A stretch of 64,000 nt of DNA, taken from the NCBI RefSeq assembly GCF_008831285.2, contig NC_045140.1:2025528-2089527 (forward strand). Reading direction: 5' to 3'. Numbering within the stretch: the stretch's first letter is position 1; each line of letters starts with the position of its first letter. The notes beneath the pieces are model-generated. The model searched no databases and was not told the origin of the DNA. It saw only the letters and a program-made list of their open reading frames with translations. A program made the translations under genes and the position numbers. Origin of the DNA: Nymphaea colorata (taxonomy: Eukaryota; Streptophyta; Magnoliopsida; Nymphaeales; Nymphaeaceae). Below, one piece after another: positions 1-11,740 of the stretch.

Positions 1-497
1 ACAGTTATAAGATTAGTGGTCTTTATGATTGAGGGTTTGAAGAAATGAACAGTTCCTCTGGTTTAAATGAGAGATGCTGACTTCAAAAGAACCAAATGAA
101 GATTGTCAGAGAGTCAGTGATTGTCATGTAACCTAACAAAGGACAAGAAAATGTATGAGAAAAACAGCAGGCATTGTCCTCCATTATGTTTAAGTACCAT
201 GCTAGATGATTGTTCTTTTTCTTCTTTTGGTTCTTTAAGTATAACTTGACTGATAACAGTTCTTTTAGGACATGACAATCATCTTCAATTTGACTAAACT
301 GATGGGACTAGTCTGGTGAGAAATACATGAATCAAGAAATACGTGAATCAGTATAATAAAAACTATGTCAACTTCATACTTTTTATCATTTAAACATGAA
401 ATCATACTGTTAGTGAGTTAACTGCGTGTATAGAATCTTGCTGACTTGTCTTCTCATTGTTCTAAGTTGTAATAACCCTGTTGTGCTAATTTTCCAG
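1..497 (+). other. Intron of the PUB45-like gene (3' part)
   Basis: AT-rich sequence without a recognisable exon, ending in the polypyrimidine/CAG acceptor at 491-497. An open frame runs through the acceptor from about 426, but its upstream residues do not match the family, so I treat it as intron. Confidence 0.7.
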
Positions 498-3400
498 ATC
501 ATGACAATTATCAGTGAGCTCCAGGGTACTGTTTTTGCTCTTGACCAATTGGAAAAGCAGGTCGGTGACGATATCATTGCATTGCTTCAGCAGGACAGGA
601 ATTGTAATAGCACTTGTGATTACATGTCAGAACTCGAAGCTTTTCATCAGGTGGCCTCGAGGCTTGGTATAACTTCCTCTAGGGCAGCCCTTGCTGAGAG
701 GAGAGCTCTCAAGAAATTGATTGAAAAGGCTCGCAGTGAGGATGATAAGAGGAAGGAATCAATTGTCTCTTATTTGTTACATCTTATGAGAAAGTACTCA
801 AAGCTTTTCAGAAGTGAATGCGCAGATGATGGAGACTCTCAGGGTTCAGCACCATGTTCACCAACAGTTCAGGGTTCTGCTGAAGAAGGCTCTGAGTCTG
901 GGAAGGCCTTTGACCACCACTTGCTGAAATTCGACTCCTTTAATGTTAGGCCAAATGGCAGGAGATCAGTCAACATACCTGTAATCCCTGAAGAGTTCAG
1001 ATGTCCTATTTCTCTGCAACTGATGCATGACCCTGTCATAATTTCATCAGGGCAGACATATGAGAGAGTTTGTATAGAGAAATGGTTCAGTGATGGTCAT
1101 GATACCTGCCCAAAAACTCAGCAGAAACTCTCTCATCTTTGTCTGACTCCAAACTATTGTGTCAAGGGTTTGATTGCTAGTTGGTGTGAACAAAATGGAG
1201 TGAATCCTCCTGAGCACCCCCCTGATTCCCCTGATTTGGATTGCTGGCGATGGGTGTTATCTCAATCTGAGACTTCAAACTCTGGATCGATGGAAAGCTT
1301 TGACTGTAGTCATATAAAAGGAGCCAAAGTTGTTCCTATGGAGGATAGTGGTGATTTGTGTGCCAAGCAGAATATAAGTGTTAAGGACACCTTTTCAAGT
1401 AAGGGTGAGGTAGATCCCATTCACTTGTACAAAAGACTTCTGGCTGTGTTGAATGGTGAGCTTAATACAGAAACAAAATGCAGAGCTGTAGAGGAGATAA
1501 GGATTTTACTAAAGGATGATGAAGAGGCTAGATTTTGTATGGGTGAGAATGGCTTTGTTGATGCCCTTGTGATGTTTGTGAGAGCAGCAGTACATCAAAG
1601 GAATGAGAAGGCTCAGCAAACAGGAATAATGGCTCTTTTCAATCTTGCTGTCAACAATGATAGGTATATTCTACATGTTGCAATTATGATTCTTGTTTTA
1701 TCTATATTTATGCATAGGCATGCACTTCCTTGTACTTGGCTCACACATGCAGTCCATTCTACCACCTTAGAGTACTCTAGTATGCATAGATGCATTATAT
1801 TTTTTTTTGGTTTATTCTCCTCTTTTTTGGTGCTTCATTGGCTAGCATGCTTTTGATGGTATGGGAAAATATCTATGTTGTTGAGCCTTTCTTTGAAGGC
1901 AGCACTATTTTTACCCTCAGCTGTGGTGTGAATGACAGGATTAAATTGCAGGATGCTTTTCTTTTTTGAGATGATATTTTTTGTAACTGCGTTGTTAATA
2001 GGCTACCTTACAGTGCTTTCCCTTGCTCATAATTGCATATGGCATAAGAAGATAGTGCAACACCAATAATGAGCTGTCATATCCCAGTGCAAAATGTTTC
2101 ACTTTGAGCTAGCTTTGTTTTATCTTATTTTATGTTCCCTTTTATAAAAGGGAAGAGAAGAAAGAAGATTTAGCAAACCCGCATATGTTGACCTCCAGCC
2201 TCCTTCCCTTTGAAGGCCTTAAGATGACCCACCTAACCAGGTTTACAATATCCATCGACAGAGATAAGTCCGTTGCTGCAACCACATTGCTTAGATTCAG
2301 TGTCATAAATATCACTTTCTTTGTCAAAAAAGAACCGATATTTACATAAAAAATTATTGAAACAAATAAAACTGGAAAAAGATGCATTTGAGAAGCCAAA
2401 ATCAATTTGTCTTGTTTTTTCACATTTTTATCCCGTTGTTTTCATTTTTTTTGTTGCACTATTTTTGCTTTAAAGTTTAAAAGTTCAAATTTTTATCTTC
2501 ATTTCTATCATTACTGGAACATCATCTTTATTGTTTATCTAGTTTTTTTATTATGTTTGCTTATTGGTTTCTCATTTTATTTATTTTTACCTCATTTGTG
2601 AAATTTTTTCTTTTTTAAAAGAATTGTGAAAAATAATTTTGCCAAAAAATACCCAAGAAAAAGTTTAAAACCCGAGGACAATATTTATGACAATGCTTGG
2701 AACATGCTCACATGCATTGTGCAGTTATACCATAAATGCTTATTCTTTTATGTGTTTATCCATCGCGGATAATCTGCTTAGTTTTATCACAAACATCTGC
2801 AAATGCATTTTATCCATGACCAGTGGTAGGAAAGAGAACACACAGGATTTACAACACCTTATTAGCTTTAGTCTTTGGTGTGTTGCTGGCAGCTAACGTG
2901 GGTGAGTAAGCTTGTTGTCTGAGAGCATCTGGGGTGAAATTGGACATTCTTTGTTTCTGTCTTCTTTGAATATGTGAAAAGAAACATTCGCATGGCTTAG
3001 CAGACGTGTACACTTGCATGACTCTCACCATGCACGTGCAACTCTAAAATGGTGATTGTCAGTACTGTACAGTGTTATTTCCATCTTCAAAGATAAGGAT
3101 TTGCAAGGCTACAAACACATTTACACAAGTATATGTCGCAAAATGCTTTTTTGTAAGGCAGGTCTTTGTTCATGAGGGATGCAACCATAAACTAGTTTTT
3201 ATAATTTTGTAATCGATAATTGAATTCCTCCAGGAGGCTGATATCAAGTTGAATCCCTTAATTTGCTTCCAACGGTTTTTTCTGTAGATATAATTTTGTT
3301 GTTGCAATATTTTATATATGGTACGCATATGTGTTGCTAACGTACTTGTTTTTGCTTTCCTGTTTACATGTGTACAGGAACAAGGAGTTGATGTTAACCT

Positions 3401-4188
3401 CAGGGGTGGTTGATCTATTGGTAGAAGTGCAGCAGTCAAGATCCTATGAGGCTGCCGCAGCACTTTACCTTAATCTTTCCTGTCTTGACAAAGCAAAGTT
3501 GATAATTGGTTCATCTAAGGCTGTCGCTTTTTTGGTCGGTTGCCTCTATGAGTCTCAAACACAATGTAAATTTGATGCTGTCCAGGCTATCTACAATCTC
3601 TCTACACTTCCAAGCAATATCCCTTTCTTGCTTGCTGCTGGTGTGGTTGCGAACCTCGCCTGCATCTTAAGCAGCTGCGACAACACCTGGGCGGACAAAG
3701 TCATAGCCTGTCTGTGTAATCTCTCATCAACTAGAAACGGCAGAACAGAAATGATTACCTGTCCGGGTCTGATAGCCTCTCTTGCCTTGGTTCTGGACTG
3801 TGGTACACAAGTTGAGCAGGAAATGGCAGTCTCTTGTCTCTTGACTCTGTGCATTGAGGATGAGAGATGCAGCCAACTAATCTTGCAGGAAGGGGTGATT
3901 CCATCTCTGGTCTCCATGACTGTAAATGGGACACCCAGAGGAAAGGACAAAGCACAGAAACTGCTGATGCATTTTCGTGAACTGCGGGAACGGGAACAAG
4001 AGAACAGAAGCTCTCAAGCAGCGCAAGCTCTAGGTGGAAGCCATGGTGGAGAGCAGCAAGAAAAGGAAGCGAAACAGTTGTCGAGGTCCACATCAAAGAA
4101 ATTGGGGAGAACTCCAACTTCAAAAAGACTGGGGAGGACTCTCAGTTCCATGTGGAAAGTTAAGTCATTCTCCATTTACCAATGTTAG
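498..4188 (+). CDS. PUB45: PUB45-like U-box/ARM-repeat E3 ubiquitin ligase, 5' partial
   Basis: Two exons, 498-1663 and 3378-4188 (stop TAG 4186-4188), joined AG|G across a phase-2 intron to give ..NNDR-NKELML, the junction expected in this family. The first visible exon follows a CAG acceptor at 495-497 in phase 0, so the start codon and N-terminal exon(s) lie left of the window. The 658 visible residues hold the second half of the UND region (IISELQGTVFALDQLEKQVGD), a complete U-box at about residues 163-240 (EFRCPISLQLMHDPVI ... CPKTQQKLSHLCLTPNYCVK), then ARM repeats, and the family-typical tail ending KSFSIYQC. The U-box recruits E2 enzymes and the ARM repeats bind substrate. I recognise the arrangement as Arabidopsis PUB45/PUB6/PUB7; which one is the true orthologue is inference. 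No frameshift or stop is seen. The single intron inside is 1.7 kb and AT-rich. Confidence 0.93.
2314..2680. repeat. T-rich dispersed repeat in PUB intron, related to 23565-23850
   Basis: This T-rich block shares its order of short words with 23565-23850: TCTCATTTTATTTATTTTT, then GCCAAAAA(A)TACCC(A)AGAAAAA, then GTTTAAAAC. Both copies lie on the same strand. No terminal repeat or coding capacity was seen, so the class is unknown. Confidence 0.45.
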
Positions 4189-5379
4189 TGAAGTTGGTAG
4201 CCCGTGTACGTGAAGTCTTCCTCAAGCTTTGTTTGGGTTCTTGTGCCATGCTCTGCCCCCTTTTATAGCATCCTTTCCTTCCTTTTTGCCCTTTCTATAA
4301 ATATAAATAGTCTCAGGTGCAGGGAGCCTGCGCGAAGAGATGTACAGGAGTCTGTATATTTGTCTTTTTCATTTTCCTTTTTCTTTTCTTTTTTTTTTTG
4401 TAGCCTCAGGGAACGAAGTGAAATGCCTTCGTGTTTCCGGGCACAGTGTGGTGCCCTGTGATGTGTATGAGAAGGCATCTTTTACCACTATAAAGCGCTC
4501 TCTCTCTCTCTTTCTCTCTCTATGTGTGTGTATATGTGTGTGCATGCTCGTGCATGTGTGTGCTGCATTCTCTCGCATTCTGTGAAACTTTTGTTGAATA
4601 CAAGATCTTATGCATGCCATCATCAGCGAAATGGAGAAGCAGCTTGCAGTTGTTCGGTCCTGTTGGTACATAAAAAAGACAATAGCAAAATAATAATAAA
4701 AGAGTTTACCGTTCATCTCCCTAGTTATACTAATATATTTATCAATGTGATGATCATCCCGGACAATCGGTGGAGTGTGATCATTTAATAAAGTAGAACC
4801 TTCCAAGACATGGCCAATTATTTGTTTTCAATTAGTCATTTGGACAGCTTTCTCAGCTGGGCTTGTAACGAAGACGGTTCGAAGATGAAAAAACTTCAAA
4901 TAAGTAAATTCAGAGATGGAGATGAAAGCATTTTTTTAATGCTATCCTGTTATCAAGTGTAGGTAGCAGAGGATGACTAGTCTTCACTCTCATGAGGCTT
5001 TTTCGTTTCCCATATCTCAATGGCGTGCCTTCAAAATTTTAGAAAGATAAAGATCAACGGTTTTATATAATTTATGCCCAGCAGTAGTGTTGTGTGAAAA
5101 TGGTTTTGTCCTGAAGCCTTGGGTCACATTACCACCCATAATTGAATGCCAAACAGAATTAAAAACAATCGGACGAAGGAAGGTATGAAGTGGGTTTCTC
5201 GTTAGTTCTGGGCCAAATCAAAGAACATCTAGGAATCCTGAAGATCAAATTAATCAGAAATATGAAATCTCTCTCACCAAGATCTTTTAGGGGAGATTCT
5301 CTGTGACTTTGTTGCCTCCTCCGTGATCCAGCAGGATCCGCATTTCTGCTTGAAGCAGGGGCCTAGCTTAGCAAATTGA
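4189..5379. other. 3' UTR of the PUB45-like gene and spacer
   Basis: The first part is the likely 3' UTR (T-rich, with a compound CT/GT microsatellite at 4499-4562). From about 4640 to 5379 I see no gene, RNA or transposon structure. Confidence 0.5.
4499..4562. repeat. (CT)n/(GT)n compound microsatellite
   Basis: CT dinucleotides run directly into GT dinucleotides just downstream of the PUB45-like stop codon, probably in the 3' UTR. Confidence 0.85.
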
Positions 5380-5661
5380 ATGAATGTCCAAGTTTTGCTT
5401 CAAAACATCAATGAGTACCTACCAATCTTCAATAGAAGATCCAGTTTGTTTCAATATACGTACGTGAAAAGGACCTTGCTTTTCTGTTTTGTTCTGTTGT
5501 CATCATATGTACAACTGGATGCCGAAACAATGCCAATCAGTTGGAAGCACGATCCAAAAGAAAGCACCTCAATTTCTCAATATTTTGTGAGATCCACTCC
5601 TAACAAGATCCCTGCTGGACCCACATACTTCCACAGATCTGATCCTGCCATCACATTATAG
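5380..5661 (+). CDS. Candidate small secreted peptide with CLE-like C-terminus
   Basis: A 93-codon ATG-to-TAG frame. Residues about 25-52 are basic then strongly hydrophobic (KRTLLFCFVLLSSYVQLDA), which could serve as a signal sequence, though it starts late. Near the C-terminus is NKIPAGPTYFHR. Aligned to the CLE dodecapeptide consensus (RxVPxGPxPxHN) it keeps P4, G6, P7 and H11, with I for V3, but lacks R1, P9 and N12. Seven residues follow the motif, where most CLE precursors end at or close to it. Known: CLE precursors are about 80-120 residues with a signal peptide and a C-terminal motif. Inference: this may be a divergent or decayed CLE-type gene. It may equally be a chance ORF, as no promoter or splice support is visible and an (AT)n tract starts about 100 bp downstream. 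Confidence 0.3.
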   Translation: MNVQVLLQNINEYLPIFNRRSSLFQYTYVKRTLLFCFVLLSSYVQLDAETMPISWKHDPKESTSISQYFVRSTPNKIPAGPTYFHRSDPAITL

Positions 5662-5756
5662 GATTGCTGGATTCCTTCGGTCGGGTTTTGCTGGAGGAGT
5701 CGCCTGATCTGTAATGGCACATGTCTTGATGCATGCATTGAGTGGCCTTGAAGAAA

Positions 5757-7110
<1,354 letters not shown>

Positions 7111-7183
7111 GCCCGTCTAGCTCAGTCGGTAGAGCGCAAGGCTCTTAACCTTGTGGTCGTGGGTTCGAGCCCCACGGTGGGCG
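7111..7183 (+). tRNA. tRNA-Lys (anticodon CUU)
   Basis: A 73-nt cloverleaf without intron. The acceptor stem GCCCGTC (7111-7117) pairs with GGTGGGC (7176-7182) with G-U wobbles, and the discriminator base is G. The D-arm contains the A-box-like TAGCTCAGTCGGTAGAG. The anticodon stem CAAGG/CCTTG (7137-7141/7149-7153) encloses loop CTCTTAA with anticodon CTT at 7144-7146. The T-arm has the B-box word GGGTTCGAGCCCC. A T-rich run (TTTCCTTTTT) follows at once and can terminate RNA polymerase III. Nothing suggests a pseudogene. Confidence 0.97.
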
Positions 7184-7609
7184 TTTCCTTTTTCTTCCAC
7201 TTCAAAACCAAAATTTTGACCCAAATTTTTTGTTTTTTCGAATAGCCATGAATCACTACATGAATGAATGTATTGGTATAACGCACTCGATTTCGATCCT
7301 AAAAATTTTCATCAAACTTTTTGGTACTTCCCTTGTATCCTCTTCAAATTTTCCATTTACAATTGGATCTTCACGTCTCTTATTTCTCTCTCTTGAGAGA
7401 AAAAAAGAAAAAGAAAAAGCAAAAAAGCATTCCTACATATACTGAAGCCTTGAAATTCCAAAAAAAGGATATCGGAAACTAGGCAAAGCACAATTCACAG
7501 CGTTTCACACACACAAAAAGAAAAAAAAAAAAAACAAGGGAGCTTACAGAGAGTCACTTGTCATATGTGCAGTTCTATAATATTTGTATCCACCCTTTTC
7601 CCATGCTTC
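7184..7609. other. Spacer between tRNA-Lys and the minus-strand gene
   Basis: AT-rich with A-runs near 7519. It probably includes the 3' UTR of the minus-strand gene ending at 7610. No other feature seen. Confidence 0.5.
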
Positions 7610-9707
7610 CTACATTTGTATCCATTTAGAATCAAATAAACGCAGAACGGGATCCACTGTTATCCCCCGATCTGTATTACGAACATGGGTTTTATCAACA
7701 TTAGCAGCATCCGATGAAGGTTGAGCTTTTACTTGCTTCTCCTTTCCAATCTTACGCCCTTCCACATTCTTCTCCATTCCAAGCTTACGCCCTCCCTCAT
7801 TCTTCTTCTTACACCCTTCCTCATTCTTCTCCATTCCAATCTTACGCGCTCCCTCATTCCTCGTCTTACACCCTTCCTCATTCTCCTCCATTCCAATCTT
7901 ACGCCCTCCCTCATTCCTCGTCTTACACCCTTCCTCATTCTTCTCCATTCCAATCTTACGCCCTCCCTCATTCCTCGTCCTACACCCTTCCTCATTCTTC
8001 TCCATTCCAATCTTACGCCCTTCCTCATTCTTCTTCTTACACCCTTCCTCATTCTTCTCCATGCCAATCTTACGCCCTTCCTCATTCTTCTTCTTACACC
8101 CTTCCTCGTTCTTCTCCATTCCAATCTTACACCCTTCCTCATTCTTCTCTCGTCTTTGAGTTACAAGCACGTCTTTTTTACTTTGTCCAGCAATGGAATC
8201 CACGGTGTTGATAGTTTTATCAACACCCACAAATTTATCTACGAATTGCTCTTCATCACCACCATCATGATCAGCTTCGGTGGGTTGAGTCTCTTCCGGC
8301 AATGGTGCAAAGTCTTCTTTCTTCTGGTTATCAACACCCACAAATTTATCTACGAATTGCACTTCATCACCCCCATCATCATCAGCTTCGGTGGGTTGAG
8401 TCTCTTTCGGCACTGGTGCAAAGTCTTCTTTCTTCTTCTGGTGATCTCTCGTGCATCCTGACAGTATTGACGTCAAGACACTCAATGTGAAGGTCAGCAC
8501 AAAATTGGCATCCATAAATTTATGAATCATGGAGGGAAAGTAGTCCATGCTTGATTCAATCATGTTCACAAAGAACTCCAAGAAGTCGTCGCCCAGGGTG
8601 TTGATCGCCTCAAAGACATGCCTGGAAGGGGGGAAGAAGTGCTTAACAATATCTTCAAGAGTTAGGATCTGTTCATCTATGAAGTAAAGGAGAGCTAGCC
8701 ATTGGTGTTGCATGGATTGCATAACTGGTGAAGCAATGGAACCTACGGACTGGGTGAGTGGGCCAAAAGGCCATGGAAGCTTTGGTGACTTGAAGTATGC
8801 TCTCTCTGCAAGGCTAAGGAAGTAGGCTCCAGTTTTGTGCAACAAATGTGGGGCTTCTCTTCGTCTGCTTGTTGAAGGAGATTCCTGAATGATTGATGTA
8901 AGAATTGCAAATTACAAATACATAAAACCCACAGGCAGACTGATGGTTTTCACAAATAGTTGCTGACAGACGAGAATCACAGAATAATTACCATAACAAA
9001 CATTCATGAGAGGGCGCTTATGTTCTTGACATACGTGTACCCAGAATATATATTCTAAGAACCCTTTGTTCTATAATGTCTAGTTTTTTATTGTTGGATT
9101 TAAGAAAATGATTGATCGGTTTTCACAAACAGTTGCTGACAGACGAGAATCACAGAATAATTACCATAACAAACGTTCAAGAGAGGGCGTTTATGTTCTT
9201 GACATACTTGTACCCAGAATATATCTTCTAAGAACCCTTTCTTCTATAATGTCTAGTTTTTTATTGTTGGATTTAAGAAAATGATTGATCGTGTAATGTA
9301 ATCGTGTCTTTGTACCTCTTCATCCATCCTTCAAGACAAATTTTTGGCTCCGCCACTAACGTAGATTGGCAGAAGACATGTTTCTAGGATTTTCACTGGT
9401 GGCGGTTTCAAATTGGTACATGTTGACCATGTTGAACAGAATGCATGACCTGTTTAGATGTTTCCAGATTCATTTGAAATGTCTCGAAAAAATTAACAGA
9501 AAAAGAGAAACATGAAGGATTTCTTCTTTTCCCTTGTCCTAATAAACACAAACAAGAACATTGAGGATCAGAAATTAAGCCAGTGTGTTGTCAGGTCTTT
9601 ATCTCAGGAGTGGTTTCTTCACTTTTCGGACAAAAGTAAGAGATTGAAGACGCAAATACAAGGCATACCAGAATGGGAGAGAGAGCTTCTGTTTCTGAAA
9701 CCGCCAT
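7610..9707 (-). CDS. Uncharacterised plant protein with tandem-repeat C-terminus
   Basis: Two-exon model on the minus strand. Exon 1 is 9707-9669 (13 codons, MAVSETEALSPIL, then donor GTATGC). Exon 2 is 8884-7610, after acceptor CAG at 8887-8885. Both ends are phase 0, giving 437 residues. I do not recognise the family. Visible: an Arg/Ser-rich start of exon 2 (ESPSTSRRREAPHLL), about 110 aromatic and hydrophobic residues with PWPFGPLTQSVGS and one possible membrane segment (NFVLTFTLSVLTSIL), then a highly charged tail. The tail begins with two acidic 37-residue repeats (core FAPxPxETQPTEAD, then QFVDKFVGVD). Six or more copies of a 19-residue unit follow (KIGMEKNEEGCKKKNEEGR and variants). 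The first half reads like a conserved domain and the tail like an expanded disordered region. Exon 1 is inferred from splice signals and phase, and is less certain than exon 2. Confidence 0.7.
7737..8147 (-). repeat. 57-bp coding minisatellite
   Basis: About seven tandem units of 57 bp (19 codons) inside the minus-strand gene. They differ mainly in the NEEGR/NEGGR and KKK/KTR/RTR positions; the last units are degenerate. The period is a multiple of three, so expansion preserves the frame. Confidence 0.93.
8221..8441 (-). repeat. Two 111-bp coding direct repeats
   Basis: Two adjacent copies, starting at 8221 and 8332 on the plus strand, encode 37-residue acidic repeats. They differ at a few residues (APVPKETQ against APLPEETQ; EADDD against EADHD). 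Confidence 0.92.
8945..9290. repeat. 173-bp tandem duplication
   Basis: 8945-9117 and 9118-9290 are direct copies with few differences (both begin GGTTTTCACAAA and end ATGATTGATC). The pair lies in the inferred intron of the minus-strand gene (8885-9668). Confidence 0.95.
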
Positions 9708-11740
9708 AGCGAGTAGAGACAATCCAACACCCGCTTTTGAAAGTATATCCTGCTCATATAAAAGTAGAGAAGTAGGTAGCACCCATCCAAATACTATGAG
9801 ATAAAGCTCTTTATTTTTCTCGCCCCGACTCAAGGAACCGCAAGCAGCAGAAAGGAACCGAGGGGTCAACAACAGAATGAGGAAGAAGGCGGTAGGGAGT
9901 GCAAGGCTTGTATCAGCTCGACGCGTCCCAGATGGATCCAAAACGAGAGTTTGGTTTCTTGCGTTGCCTGTAGGAGGCCTGCTTTGTTTTTCGTTTGGCA
10001 CAAAGAAAGGAGAGATGGGACAAATGGCTCGTTCTAATCCATTCCCGAACTTTTGGGTGCATCTTCTTCCTCCATTTCTGCAAGGCCACTTCTCTTTCCT
10101 TTTTCTGTTTTTCTTCCCGATTCATCGGGACAGTGCTTTAAGGGTTGAGAATCACTCCATCTCGACCGTATCAACTGACATGTACCCGTATGACAAAGGC
10201 TGTAAGACGCATTCTTGTTTTGAGTGTCTACGGGAAATCAATTGAGACCAATAAACACTACTGCAATCTACGTAGACAAACCTGATGTATGGAGAGCTAT
10301 TAATGCATGATGCAGGGCGACCCTGCCTTAAAAAGAATAATCAGCAGCACGCTATGCAGTGTAACCTGCATTCATCTTCATCAATGCAGAAGATAAATCT
10401 CTTCCTCACTGTGGATCACATTGGAAGTCATTTTCCAAGACAGATTCAATGCAGTGCCTGCCACGAGTCCATTTGATGGCCCTCCAAGTGGGATGCACCC
10501 TTCCTTTGCTCTATCGTGAGGTACTATGAGGCCTTTTGATAGAAGCAACAATGCTATTTTATAAATCTACCTCAAATAATGGATCCTTGTACTTATTCAA
10601 ATATTTTATGAATTTATGATTCATGAAACACGAAAGACTTTCACCTTGTTCCTAATGCTAATTATTCCTTAGAAGACGAGTTTGTCCTTGCAGGAGATGA
10701 ATAAGGAATGATTTACCTCCAAAGAGCACTTCAACCATGGTTGAAGGATAGTTTTACCCTCGACCACTCTTTAGGATAGTTCTAGTTGGGTATTAACCAT
10801 ATTGTCACAATAGCATCAAAGCTGACAGACTTGAGTTCTACATATGCTAATACATAAACCCTAAGGATGCAGTTTATAGCACCTCAATAGTTTAGTTTTG
10901 TATTGAAAATTAAGGAAATGTTCAAAGTTTATAATAAAGGAAGTTAAATGATTGATTGTTTTGGTTTTTATTCTTTTTGAGATTGAAATTACGGTTGTTA
11001 ATGGATACAAGACTATTCCTCCATAAAATCTTTTATAAAATCTATTAGAATTCATGGAACACTAGTGTTCCTGCTACCAAACAACCCTTGATAGTTTGAC
11101 ATATTTTTAATCAGTAAAAAAAAGCACTTAAGATGCAAATAGGATTCATAGGGCAACATTCATTAGAGTGCACAGTGAGCAGTTTGAGCAGTTTGAAATC
11201 ATTTCTTTGTTACATATGATGGTAAGGGATTATATTATACTCATTATATATGTTTGACGTCTATATTTTTGGATTATATCGAGTTAGATTTTTTTTCCTT
11301 TTTGGTCTCTGCCCATTTAAGCACACTGAAAAAAAATGAATGCGATTACTTATTCGTGCCAGTCAAAATCGTATGTTGATAACTTGTCCACAAATAAACA
11401 TTCTTGCCAATGAAACTCTACCTTAGTGAAGTGTCAACACTACAAGTAACGAAGTGAAATGAGTTCCGTCACTTTTAGTTGAATTCATGGGTAGCTCGCT
11501 ATAGAATGAATGGGAAAGCCACATGCATACTGGCTGATACGAGGCGGAGCTATTTTTCTTTTGTCCAACTTCTCTACCAGGTTAGACGACTATACAAGTT
11601 GCGTAGCATCTCCGTAGCTGGATTCATGCATGCCCTCCTTTCGATTCATAAGGCCTTCGTCACGTAGCCACCCTTGAAACTCTGCTAGTTTGCCTTAAAA
11701 ACATGCCCAATCAGAGGTTGCTTCCTTGAGGGGAGGCTTA
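9708..11740. other. Upstream region of the minus-strand gene and intergenic spacer
   Basis: 9708 to about 10050 is the probable promoter and 5' UTR of the minus-strand gene; a minus frame stays open across it but resembles no family. From there to 11740 the sequence is AT-rich with only short chance frames. Confidence 0.45.

Noticed and set aside
7714-8461. Long plus-strand frames (165 and 246 codons) opposite the repeat-protein gene, and a second minus frame at 7729-8142
   Set aside because: They are by-products of a 57-bp repeat that lacks stops in several frames; none has a domain or continues outside the repeat.
9591-10001. 136-codon minus-strand frame
   Set aside because: No family resemblance as a whole. 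Only its internal 13 codons (9707-9669) make sense, as a first exon.
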